Below are positions 13,388 through 20,186 of a stretch of 20,814 bases of DNA, piece by piece. The position numbers and the translations under genes were made by a program. Location of the stretch: the NCBI GenBank assembly GCA_016217775.1, contig JACRGG010000041.1, positions 1 through 20,814 on the forward strand. Direction: 5' to 3'. The stretch comes from Microcaldota archaeon (GTDB taxonomy: Archaea > Micrarchaeota > Micrarchaeia > Norongarragalinales > UBA97). The stretch's first letter is position 1, and each line of letters begins with the position of its first letter. Below the pieces are notes generated by a model. That model had not been told where the DNA came from and did no database searches. It saw only the letters and a program-made list of their open reading frames with translations.

Positions 13388-15355
13388 ATGATTATGAAAA
13401 AAATTGTTTTGCTCACGGCCATTCTCGCATTAATGCTTGCAGCCGGCGCGAGCGTGAAGGCAAGCCCGGCGCAATTATGCGAGTGCGAGCAAACCAAGGG
13501 CCTCATCAGCATCACCAACGCGGGTGAAGGCGCGTTTTACTCGCTTGAATTGGCGGCCGCGGGCGGGAGCGCGGCAAGCGGGTTTGTGGAAAAAAGCGTT
13601 TTCGTCGAATCGCGCTCCACCCTTAACGTTCCGTACTGGCTCTCGTCCTGCGAGTTGGGGGAGACTTTTGCTACGCTCACCGCCCAATCCAAGGACGAGC
13701 TGCAGTCAATAGACATTCCGGTCTCGGTGGGCACGTGCAAGAAACTCGGGCTAAGCGTGGAGAAGCCAAAATTAGTTTGCGCGGGGGAAAGCGCCGAGTA
13801 TAAGATTACGGTAAGCAACTTGGGGAAGAAAGCAGTTAAGGGAGTTGTCCAAACGGACTTGAACGCCGCGTACGACATTAGCGGCGAGGCGTTCGAAATT
13901 GCGCCGCTGTCTAACGCGCAGGCAAAGCTGGTCGTCCACGCGCCCAAGGACGCGGGCGTCGGGCAAACGGAGTTTTTGGTCAAAGCGGTTTCAGGCGGGG
14001 CGGCAATCGAGTCAATACAGAAAATGGTTGTTAGCGACTGCACGAAAAGCGAGGTAGGCATTCCCGCGCAAATCCAAGCGTATTCCCTGGAGGACGTATT
14101 GGTTAACGCGACTGTCTTCAACAAGGGAAAATTCAATGAAACGTTCCGCCTCGAGTTCTTGTGCCCGAGTTTCGTGACTCCAAGCGCGTACAGCGTTTTC
14201 GTTGAAAAAAATTCTTCAAGGCAAGTAAAACTGTTAATTTCGCCTAAAGGCGATGCGGGCGGGCAGAATAATTTTGACTGCGCGATTATCGCCATAGCGC
14301 AAAACGGCGAGCGGTTCTCGAATTCAACCAAGATAACCGTGCTTCCAAACTCTGGCGCGACGATATCAAGCGACGCGGACGCCGCAACCGCGTGCGTTGG
14401 GGAAGAGATTGCGGTCAACTACACTATTACCAATGCGGGGAGAAGCCAAGCCCTGTTTGAGTACTCCGTGAAGGGAATTTCAGCGGCGCTAAGCGCGCAA
14501 AACGCGAGCATTCCGTCCGGAACCAGCGGGAGGGTAAGGCTAATCGTCGGCACCGGCAAAATGCCCGCGGGGGACTACGATTACGAGGTCAGCGCGAAGA
14601 GCGGGAAAACCCTGGCCGTGCGCGAGTTTGCCTTGTCGCTAATCGACTGCGACTCCGCACTCGACTTTAGGGTAAAGCCGGTTGGCGCGTGGGAGGAGGG
14701 GAAATTAAACGAATTGAAGGCCTCCATTGACAACAGGCTGTACAACATTTCAAACGCGAAAATCGCAATCAATTCCAGCGCGTACTTCGAGCCGAGCGGC
14801 TTGATGAACTTGACCAAGGGGGAGGCCGTCGAAAAAACTTTTTACGTGCTGGCGGAAAAAAGCGGGAAAACGCTTTTCGAGGCGGTGCTTAACACAAGCG
14901 AGTTCAACCTGACCGAGCGCTTTAACGCGACTGTCGCAAACTCCACTTTCCAAATCAAGGCAGTCGGCGTGAAGAAGGCAAACGAGTCATACCAAGTCGA
15001 GCTGGAGTTGTTCAACAAGGCGGGCGCGACCAACGCGGTAGTCGGATTTGCCGGGCAAAACGCGACTAAAGTGTTCGTAGGCGCGAACTCGACTATCGGA
15101 TTGAAGATAAACTCAAGCGCGCTTGGCTTGCTTAAGGCCGACACTAACCGCGGGGCTTACGCGATTATGGTTGAAGAGCCGCAAGGGGAAAAACCAGGGT
15201 TTTTCACGGGATTATTCAGCGCGGCGAACCTAACTTTGGAAAGGGGAATCGTCCTGCTCTTCATTCTATTGTTCGTCTTCCTAGTGTTCTTGTACCGCGG
15301 GAAGAAAATCATCGACGCGGGGCGCAAGAAAACAGAGGGGCCGTACTATGGTTGA
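13388..15355 (+). CDS. Exported, membrane-anchored beta-sandwich surface protein
   Basis: 655 aa. The N-terminus is a signal peptide (KKIVLLTAILALMLAAGASVKA). The body is a series of beta-sandwich modules of about 100 residues, several opening with a Cys-containing strand (CKKLGLSVEKPKLVCAGES, TACVGEEIAVNYTITNAG); this is the layout of CARDB/NEW3-like extracellular modules. More than a dozen N-X-S/T sequons occur, dense toward the C-terminus (NSS, NLT, NTS, NAT, NST), suggesting heavy N-glycosylation. The end is GFFTGLFS, one membrane helix (GIVLLFILLFVFLVFLY) and a basic cytoplasmic tail. The start may be ATG 13388 or ATG 13394 (MKK...), with no effect on the mature protein. It overlaps the next gene by 8 bp, so the two are coupled. 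Likely a cell-envelope or surface-appendage component; no enzyme motif was seen. Confidence 0.88.
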   Translation: MIMKKIVLLTAILALMLAAGASVKASPAQLCECEQTKGLISITNAGEGAFYSLELAAAGGSAASGFVEKSVFVESRSTLNVPYWLSSCELGETFATLTAQSKDELQSIDIPVSVGTCKKLGLSVEKPKLVCAGESAEYKITVSNLGKKAVKGVVQTDLNAAYDISGEAFEIAPLSNAQAKLVVHAPKDAGVGQTEFLVKAVSGGAAIESIQKMVVSDCTKSEVGIPAQIQAYSLEDVLVNATVFNKGKFNETFRLEFLCPSFVTPSAYSVFVEKNSSRQVKLLISPKGDAGGQNNFDCAIIAIAQNGERFSNSTKITVLPNSGATISSDADAATACVGEEIAVNYTITNAGRSQALFEYSVKGISAALSAQNASIPSGTSGRVRLIVGTGKMPAGDYDYEVSAKSGKTLAVREFALSLIDCDSALDFRVKPVGAWEEGKLNELKASIDNRLYNISNAKIAINSSAYFEPSGLMNLTKGEAVEKTFYVLAEKSGKTLFEAVLNTSEFNLTERFNATVANSTFQIKAVGVKKANESYQVELELFNKAGATNAVVGFAGQNATKVFVGANSTIGLKINSSALGLLKADTNRGAYAIMVEEPQGEKPGFFTGLFSAANLTLERGIVLLFILLFVFLVFLYRGKKIIDAGRKKTEGPYYG

Positions 15356-15998
15356 CGCGGCGCTGATTGCACTGGGCGCGGTCGCGGTAATGGCTAACGC
15401 GTACGCTTACTACGAGTACAAGGCGTCAAAGGAAACCCTCGATAACGCGCTGGGAAAGGCGGGCAGGCAAAAACTCGACTCGATAAAAGCCGAGGCCACC
15501 GGCACTACTTTCGACGACTTGTTTGAAAAACCGCGCTCGACCGACTACGGCTCGGATGCCGTTTACGAAAAAAAGAGCTTGGAGAGCGTACACGTGTTCC
15601 CAAACCCGTTCGTCCTCCCGCCTTTAGACAAGAAGGCGAGAACCGAGTTGGAAAAACGCGAGCGCGATTACATTGAGTTTCGCAAAATCCGAGGGGTGGA
15701 CGAGGCGGTTGAGGGCGAAGAAAAACCGCTAGCGCAAACAAGGCCGCCGGCACAGGCAAAGCCAATAGAGGGCGTCGTGAAAAAAGCGGACGCGCTTACT
15801 GAAATCAGCTTAACCAAATTGTCCGCCGCGCCGGCCGTTCCAAGTCCGCAAAGGCAATTCGAGCAGGCGCAGCGCGCGGGAGAGCTCAAGCAGGAGATTA
15901 GGCAGATAAAACAGCTGTTCTTGGCGAACAAGATTGACGAAGAGACTTACTCCCTCCTATTGGAGGAAAAAGAGCGCGAGCTCGCGGGGTTTTCGTAA
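15348..15998 (+). CDS. Membrane-anchored cytoplasmic protein with SHOCT-like C-terminus
   Basis: 216 aa. Residues 4-22 (AALIALGAVAVMANAYAYY) form one N-terminal membrane segment, then YKASK marks a cytoplasmic side. The middle (about 50-175) is hydrophilic with Pro/Ala-rich linkers and a charged helix (KKARTELEKRERDYIEFRK). The last 35 residues (LKQEIRQIKQLFLANKIDEE followed by TYSLLLEEKERELAG) match the pattern of SHOCT, a short helical hairpin with L-x2-L-x3-G/K-x-I-x-EE-x-Y/F, often involved in oligomerisation. The ATG lies inside the end of the preceding gene (ATGGTTGA, 8-bp overlap), so translation is coupled. It probably sits on the inner face of the membrane as a partner or organiser of the two surface proteins. 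The family is not recognised beyond this. Confidence 0.85.
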   Translation: MVDAALIALGAVAVMANAYAYYEYKASKETLDNALGKAGRQKLDSIKAEATGTTFDDLFEKPRSTDYGSDAVYEKKSLESVHVFPNPFVLPPLDKKARTELEKRERDYIEFRKIRGVDEAVEGEEKPLAQTRPPAQAKPIEGVVKKADALTEISLTKLSAAPAVPSPQRQFEQAQRAGELKQEIRQIKQLFLANKIDEETYSLLLEEKERELAGFS

Positions 15999-16000
15999 TC

Positions 16001-16107
16001 CTTTTTCTTAGAAAGAAAAAGCAGCCCAATTCAAACAAAAAGTTTGAATGGGCACAGTCAAGCTTTGCTTGACTTGTGTAATGGAAAAAGAACTTTTCCA
16101 ACCGGTT
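16001..16107. repeat. Chain of hairpins after the surface locus
   Basis: Four successive inverted repeats. Hairpin 1 is CTTTTTCTT/AAGAAAAAG (16001-16009/16013-16021). Hairpin 2 is GCCCAATTCAAAC/GTTTGAATGGGC (16024-16036/16042-16053, one bulge). Hairpin 3 is AGTCAAGC/GCTTGACT (16056-16063/16067-16074, extendable with a bulge). Hairpin 4 is TGGAAAA/TTTTCCA (16082-16088/16094-16100). The palindrome AACCGGTT follows. No frame is conserved through them. They may end the surface-locus transcript or form a structured RNA. Confidence 0.75.
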
Positions 16108-16202
16108 TTTATACTATTTTTTTCACTATTAAAGCAACAAGCTATTAGGGCGGTAAAACAACAATCTAATGGATTAAGCCCTAGTTTGGGAAGTGGGAAG
16201 TT
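16106..16202 (+). promoter_or_regulatory. Promoter and structured leader of ndk
   Basis: TTTTTATACTA at 16106-16116 is a TATA-like box predicting a start site near 16136 and a leader of about 67 nt. In the leader ATTAGGGC (16144-16151) pairs with GCCCTAGT (16178-16185), 8 bp including one wobble, around a 26-nt loop. A purine-rich stretch (GGGAAGTGGGAAG) precedes the ATG. A hairpin this close to the start could influence translation of ndk; no known riboswitch was recognised. Confidence 0.45.
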
Positions 16203-16634
16203 ATGGAAAAGACGCTGGTTTTGTTAAAGCCGGATTGCGTTTCGCGCTCTTTGGTTGGGGAAGTAGTCAAGAGAATCGAAGCAACCGGGCTGAAGATAAT
16301 CGGGTGCAAGATGATCAGATTGGACGGCAAGATTCTGGCCGAGCACTACGCGCACTTGTCCGACAAGCCCTTCTTCCCGCGCATAACCGAGTTTATGAAG
16401 TCAACGCCCGTAGTGGCCCTCGTGTTCGAGGGGGAGGACGCGGTGCAAAAACTTCGCGACGAGTGCGGAGTGACCGACTCGACAAAGGCGGAAAAAGGGA
16501 CGATTCGCGGCGACTTGGGCAAGGACATTCAGGAAAACCTGGTTCACGCGTCCGACTCTGTTGAGGCTGCGCAAATTGAAATAAGGCGGTTTTTCAAAAA
16601 CAGCGAGATTTTCGAGTACGAGAAGAGAAAATAG
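16203..16634 (+). CDS. ndk: Nucleoside diphosphate kinase
   Basis: A 143-aa enzyme that transfers the gamma phosphate between nucleoside tri- and diphosphates through a phospho-histidine. TLVLLKPD (residues 4-11) opens the fold. The catalytic histidine is His115 in NLVHASDS (most homologues have VHGSDS, so Gly to Ala). RGDLG near 102-106 contacts phosphate. Length is normal. In many archaea ndk sits in a cluster with L7Ae, S28e and L24e and is followed by infB; here only ndk-infB-rps6e remains. infB starts 57 bp after the stop with no clear promoter, so they are probably one transcript. Confidence 0.97.
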   Translation: MEKTLVLLKPDCVSRSLVGEVVKRIEATGLKIIGCKMIRLDGKILAEHYAHLSDKPFFPRITEFMKSTPVVALVFEGEDAVQKLRDECGVTDSTKAEKGTIRGDLGKDIQENLVHASDSVEAAQIEIRRFFKNSEIFEYEKRK

Positions 16635-16691
16635 TTTTTTAGCTGATTTTTTTGTTCAATTAGCTTTTTGGAAAAAAAACGGGTTTTGAAG

Positions 16692-18425
16692 ATGCTTAGG
16701 CAGCCAATAGTAGTTGTGGTAGGCCACGTCGACCACGGGAAGACGACGCTATTGGACGCCATCCGCAAGACTCGCGTGGCCGACAAGGAAAGCGGGGCTA
16801 TAACCCAGCACATTTCCGCAAGCGAAGTCGGATTGGCTCAAATCAAGAGCCGGTGCGGGAATTTTTTGGACAAGATGAAAATCAAGTTCACAATTCCCGG
16901 ATTGCTGTTCATCGACACGCCCGGCCACGAGGCTTTCGCGAACTTGCGAAAGCGCGGCGGGAGCATTGCCGACATTGCGATTTTAGTCGTCGACGTCAAC
17001 CAAGGGCTGCAAAAGCAGACTATTGAGTCAATGCAAATACTAAAACAATACAAGACGGGCTTTGTCGTCGCGGCGACTAAGATTGACGCCATTGACGGGT
17101 GGAAGAGCTCGGTTGAGGAAAACGTTTGCTTTAGCGACTCGAACAAAAACCAGCGAAAGGAGGTTGCGGCCCGCTTGGACGAGCGGCTTTACAAGCTAGT
17201 CGGCGAGTTGTACGAAAAGGGGTTTAGCGCGGAGAGGTTCGACCGAATCGAGGATTTCACGAAGCAAATAGCGATTATTCCAGTCAGCGCGAGAACCGGC
17301 GAGGGGCTGTCGGAACTATTGTCTTTTGTCAGCGGGCTTGCGCAAAAGTTTTTGGACAAGAAACTCGAGCTGCACGCAACGCAGGGCGGAAAGGCGAGCG
17401 TGATGGAAGTAAAGGAAGTCCGCGGGCTTGGAATGACCATAGACGCGATTTTGTACGATGGGACTATCAGCGAGGGGGATGAAATCGCTTTCGCAACAAG
17501 CGATGGGCCGACGGTATGCAAAGTAAAGACATTGCTAAAGCCTAAAATCGCGGCGGAAAACGCGGCTAACTTAGACAAGTTTGACTCGGTGAAAACAGTC
17601 AGCGCGGCTGCCGGAATCAAGATAGTGTGCGAACAGGCCGGGGATGCGCTGGCGGGAAGCTCGCTTTACGCGGTTAATGGCGGGAACAAGCAAGAAATTC
17701 TGGAGCAAATACGCGCGGAAGTAAATGAAATAATCGTAGAGAGCCAAAACGACGGGATTATCCTGAAGACCGACGCGCTGGGAAGCCTCGAGGCGCTGGT
17801 TAAACTCCTAGGCGCGGAGAACATACCGATTCACCGCGCGAGCATCGGCAAAGTGAACAAGAGCGACGTGCAGGCGGCTAAGGCGTTCGCCGGGAAAAAC
17901 AAGTTCAACTCGTGCGTGCTTGCGTTCAACACTCAATTGGAGGCGCAAGTCCCGATTTTGGCTAAGGACAATGACGTCAAGATAATCTCCAACTCGGTCG
18001 TGTACAACCTAATCGACGAGTACAAGCGTTGGGTGGAGCAAGTAAAGTCGGCGGACAAGAAACAGGCTTTCTCGCGCCTGGTGCGGCCGGCTAAAATCGA
18101 GGTAATCGGGCCGTGTTTCAGAGCGTGCAAGCCCTGCATCGTCGGCATTGAAGTGGTTGCGGGAACGCTGTCTAACGGCGTGACGCTAGTCAACGCGCAG
18201 GGAGAGAAGCTGGGGGAAGTAAAGGGATTGCAGCACGACAAGGAAGCCCTAAGCGAGGCGAAGAGGGGAATGCAAGTCGCGATGGCACTCGAAGGCCCCA
18301 CTTTCGGCAGGCAATTGAAGGAAAAAGAATTCCTAACCGTTCTAGTTCCGAAAGAGCACGCGAGGGTTTGGCTCGAGAAGTACTCGGCGAGCCTAAGCGC
18401 GGAAGAAAAAAACCTGCTTAAGTAA
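16692..18425 (+). CDS. infB: Translation initiation factor aIF5B (IF-2 homologue)
   Basis: A 577-aa GTPase that promotes subunit joining at translation initiation. The G domain shows GHVDHGKTT (G1), DTPGHEAF (G3), ATKID (G4) and SART (G5). The usual G4 is NKID, so here Asn is replaced by Thr. After it come the beta-barrel domain II, the alpha/beta/alpha domain III (INEIIVES... to about residue 430) and domain IV, ending LEKYSASLSAEEKNLLK. Length matches archaeal aIF5B without a eukaryotic N-terminal extension. I prefer the ATG at 16692 because relatives begin just before RQPIV; a TTG at 16668 would add 8 residues. It lies between ndk and rps6e, a common archaeal order. Confidence 0.95.
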   Translation: MLRQPIVVVVGHVDHGKTTLLDAIRKTRVADKESGAITQHISASEVGLAQIKSRCGNFLDKMKIKFTIPGLLFIDTPGHEAFANLRKRGGSIADIAILVVDVNQGLQKQTIESMQILKQYKTGFVVAATKIDAIDGWKSSVEENVCFSDSNKNQRKEVAARLDERLYKLVGELYEKGFSAERFDRIEDFTKQIAIIPVSARTGEGLSELLSFVSGLAQKFLDKKLELHATQGGKASVMEVKEVRGLGMTIDAILYDGTISEGDEIAFATSDGPTVCKVKTLLKPKIAAENAANLDKFDSVKTVSAAAGIKIVCEQAGDALAGSSLYAVNGGNKQEILEQIRAEVNEIIVESQNDGIILKTDALGSLEALVKLLGAENIPIHRASIGKVNKSDVQAAKAFAGKNKFNSCVLAFNTQLEAQVPILAKDNDVKIISNSVVYNLIDEYKRWVEQVKSADKKQAFSRLVRPAKIEVIGPCFRACKPCIVGIEVVAGTLSNGVTLVNAQGEKLGEVKGLQHDKEALSEAKRGMQVAMALEGPTFGRQLKEKEFLTVLVPKEHARVWLEKYSASLSAEEKNLLK

Positions 18426-18567
18426 CCGGCTGAAATCGCTAAAGAACCGCTTGCAATAACTGGCGCTGAAAACTCGTTGTCAGTAAGGCTTTTAACTAAT
18501 TACTTTCAGTAAAATACTCGGTTAATTAGAATAGAAGCATTACCTAATTTGCGTAATTGGATTAATT

Positions 18568-18611
18568 GTTTAGTAAAATGCAGAATTGGAAAATAATGGG
18601 TGAAAGGGTTT
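18568..18611 (+). promoter_or_regulatory. Probable promoter and ribosome binding site of rps6e
   Basis: TTTAGTAAAA at 18568-18577 is a weak TATA-like box with a predicted start near 18598. GGTGA at 18599-18603 is followed by 8 nt and the ATG at 18612, the same layout as the gene at 5605. This decides the start against the GTG that lies inside the binding site. The remaining 140 bp up to infB contain only AT-rich sequence with weak repeats. Confidence 0.5.
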
Positions 18612-19025
18612 ATGAAAATAATTTTCGGTTCAAAAAGCGGGCAGAGTTTCCAAAAGGAAGTCGAGAAGCAAAAAGAGGGCCAGGTAGTCGGCAAGAAAAT
18701 CGGCGAAGCCCTAGACGGCGGGATTATCGGATTGGAGGGATACGAACTAACAATTACGGGCGGGAGCGACGCGTCGGGCTTTCCAATGCGCTCTGACATC
18801 GCGGGCCAGCGAAGGACTAACGCGGTTTTGTCAAGCGGAACCGGAATAGGCAAAGTACCTAAAGGAGTGAGGCTGAAAAAAAGAGTTGTCGGCAACACGG
18901 TTAGCCAGTCAATAAGCCAAGTAAACTGCAAGATTACCAAGGAAGGAAGCAAGAAGCTAGACGAGCTCGGGTTTGTCCCAAAGCCAAAGGAAGAAAAACC
19001 AGCGGAAGAAGCGGCAAAGAAATAA
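18612..19025 (+). CDS. rps6e: 30S ribosomal protein S6e
   Basis: 137 aa. The archaeal/eukaryotic S6e signature is clear, with GGSDASGFPMRSDIAG, then GVRLKKRVVGNTVSQSISQVN and a Gly/Lys-rich N-terminal barrel. The start ATG 18612 gives MKIIFGSKSGQSF, the family N-terminus, and has GGTGA 8 nt upstream. The C-terminal tail is Lys/Glu/Ala-rich (KPKEEKPAEEAAKK). After the TAA the same frame continues for seven codons of the same kind (AEEEAKK) and then meets TAG, so the tail appears to have been shortened by a new stop. It follows infB by 186 bp and is convergent with galT. Confidence 0.95.
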   Translation: MKIIFGSKSGQSFQKEVEKQKEGQVVGKKIGEALDGGIIGLEGYELTITGGSDASGFPMRSDIAGQRRTNAVLSSGTGIGKVPKGVRLKKRVVGNTVSQSISQVNCKITKEGSKKLDELGFVPKPKEEKPAEEAAKK

Positions 19026-19077
19026 GCCGAAGAAGAAGCCAAGAAGTAGAGTCTAAAAAAACGCGCAACTAATTTTG

Positions 19078-19980
19078 TCAGGCTTTCCTTAATTTTTTCA
19101 GCGCGGTGCCGGCGCTCACCGTCTTCGCGTAGATTCCGGTGCCAAACTCGAGCCCGCTCCAGTGCCCGGTCCGCGGGTATACCTCGGCGTGAAAATGCAT
19201 GTCCCCCAGTTTCGGCGAGTTGTGGAACACGACGTTGTACGAGTCGGTTACCGAAAAAACTTTTTTAGTCACTTGAGCCAATAGCTTCATAAACGCCGCG
19301 CCCTCGGCTTTCGAAAATTCCAGCATACTGCGGTGGTGCTTTTTCGAGATTATCCACACCTCAAAGTTAAATCGCCCGAATTCCGGGACTATCGCCTTGA
19401 AAAACTGGTTTTCCAAAAGCGGCTTTTCCTTCTCCAACAACTTGTCGTAAAAATCCTTGCCGGAAGTCTCGCGCAGTTCCTTCTCCAACAATTTGGGGAT
19501 GAACGGAAGGGAAATGATTTGAGCGTGCTCGTGGGGGATGCTCGCCCCGCTCTTCTCCCCGTGGTTTCTAAACAGTATTACGTACTCTATTCCGTCTCGC
19601 GCCATTAACGCCTTGAAGCGGTTGCAGTAGAGGGAAAACACTCTTGAGAGCTGCTGTGGGGAAAAGTTTTGGAACAACTCCTCGTGCCTGTCGGACTCGA
19701 CTATCACCTCGTGCTCGCCGAACCCGCGCGACTTCCAGAAAAACCGGTCTATTGGCTTGAACGAACCCACGGGCTCCAGAATGGGGAAGCGGTTGTGGAA
19801 GCTGCGCGCCTTCCAGTTCTTCCCCTTAATTGGACCTTGGGCGGTCGTGGGGGGAGTGGCTTTCTCGTTTCCAACGCAAAACGGGCACTCGCGCTTTAGC
19901 GGCTGCTTTGGGCGCTTGCGCCTGCTTTCTGCAACTACGCTGATTGCTTCCTTGCTCGGGTCGCGGTAGAAAAACGGCAT
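19078..19980 (-). CDS. galT: Galactose-1-phosphate uridylyltransferase (GalT, HIT superfamily)
   Basis: 300 aa. It exchanges UMP between UDP-glucose and galactose-1-phosphate through a uridylylated histidine. Zinc ligands Cys32 and Cys35 (ECPFC) are followed by FHNRFP and GEHEVIVES. The active-site motif is PHEHAQ (His150, His152, Gln154). Most GalT proteins have HPHSQ; the HxHxQ pattern is kept but Pro is Glu here, so a related nucleotidyltransferase of the GalT/ADP-sugar group is possible. The second half contains FEVWI and the metal-site string MHFHAEVYPR. The start is the ATG at 19978-19980, giving MPFFYRDPSKEAISVVAE like its relatives; a TATA-like box 29 bp upstream fits leaderless expression. 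A frame extension to 20025 would run through that box. Confidence 0.9.
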   Translation of the reverse strand: MPFFYRDPSKEAISVVAESRRKRPKQPLKRECPFCVGNEKATPPTTAQGPIKGKNWKARSFHNRFPILEPVGSFKPIDRFFWKSRGFGEHEVIVESDRHEELFQNFSPQQLSRVFSLYCNRFKALMARDGIEYVILFRNHGEKSGASIPHEHAQIISLPFIPKLLEKELRETSGKDFYDKLLEKEKPLLENQFFKAIVPEFGRFNFEVWIISKKHHRSMLEFSKAEGAAFMKLLAQVTKKVFSVTDSYNVVFHNSPKLGDMHFHAEVYPRTGHWSGLEFGTGIYAKTVSAGTALKKLRKA

Positions 19981-20003
19981 ATGATGTAGCTTACGAAAAA
20001 CTA

Positions 20004-20013
20004 GGTTAAAAAC
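20004..20013. promoter_or_regulatory. AT-rich box usable for galT (minus) and the sRNA (plus)
   Basis: GGTTAAAAAC on the plus strand, GTTTTTAACC on the minus strand. It is about 29 bp upstream of the galT ATG, giving a leaderless transcript. On the other strand it is about 25 bp upstream of position 20034, where the C/D sRNA begins. One near-palindromic box may therefore serve both, though this is inference from spacing only. Confidence 0.45.
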
Positions 20014-20033
20014 TTGCTTAAACACAATAAAAC

Positions 20034-20092
20034 GCAGATGATGAACCGATTAAACAGTCTGACTCGATGATGACTGACAGGCGGTCTGATGC
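20034..20092 (+). ncRNA. C/D box sRNA guiding rRNA 2'-O-methylation
   Basis: All four boxes are perfect and correctly spaced: C box ATGATGA (20038-20044), 14-nt guide, D' box CTGA (20059-20062), 4-nt spacer, C' box ATGATGA (20067-20073), 12-nt guide, D box CTGA (20086-20089). GCA (20034-20036) and TGC (20090-20092) form the closing stem. The D' guide is complementary to ACUGUUUAAU, a conserved segment of 23S rRNA domain IV. The D guide is complementary to ACCGCC-U-GUCAG, matching 10 of 12 positions of the 16S decoding-region string ACCGCCCGUCA. By the N+5 rule its target would be the C equivalent to E. coli C1402. Box sequence, order and spacing are seen directly; the targets are from my memory of rRNA sequences. 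The RNA would work with L7Ae, Nop5 and fibrillarin. Confidence 0.9.
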
Positions 20093-20150
20093 TACTTTAA
20101 TCCAAAAAAAACGGAGGCTACCACCGGGTTAAGCTTTTACGCGACAGGAA

Positions 20151-20186
20151 TTTAAATAAGCGAATATCTAACAGAAAGGGGTCGAA
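20151..20186 (+). promoter_or_regulatory. Promoter of the DNA methyltransferase gene
   Basis: TTTAAATAAG at 20151-20160 is a good TATA box about 30 bp before the ATG at 20187, predicting a very short leader. The purine stretch AGAAAGGGG lies 5-13 nt before the start codon and may act as ribosome binding site. Confidence 0.55.
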
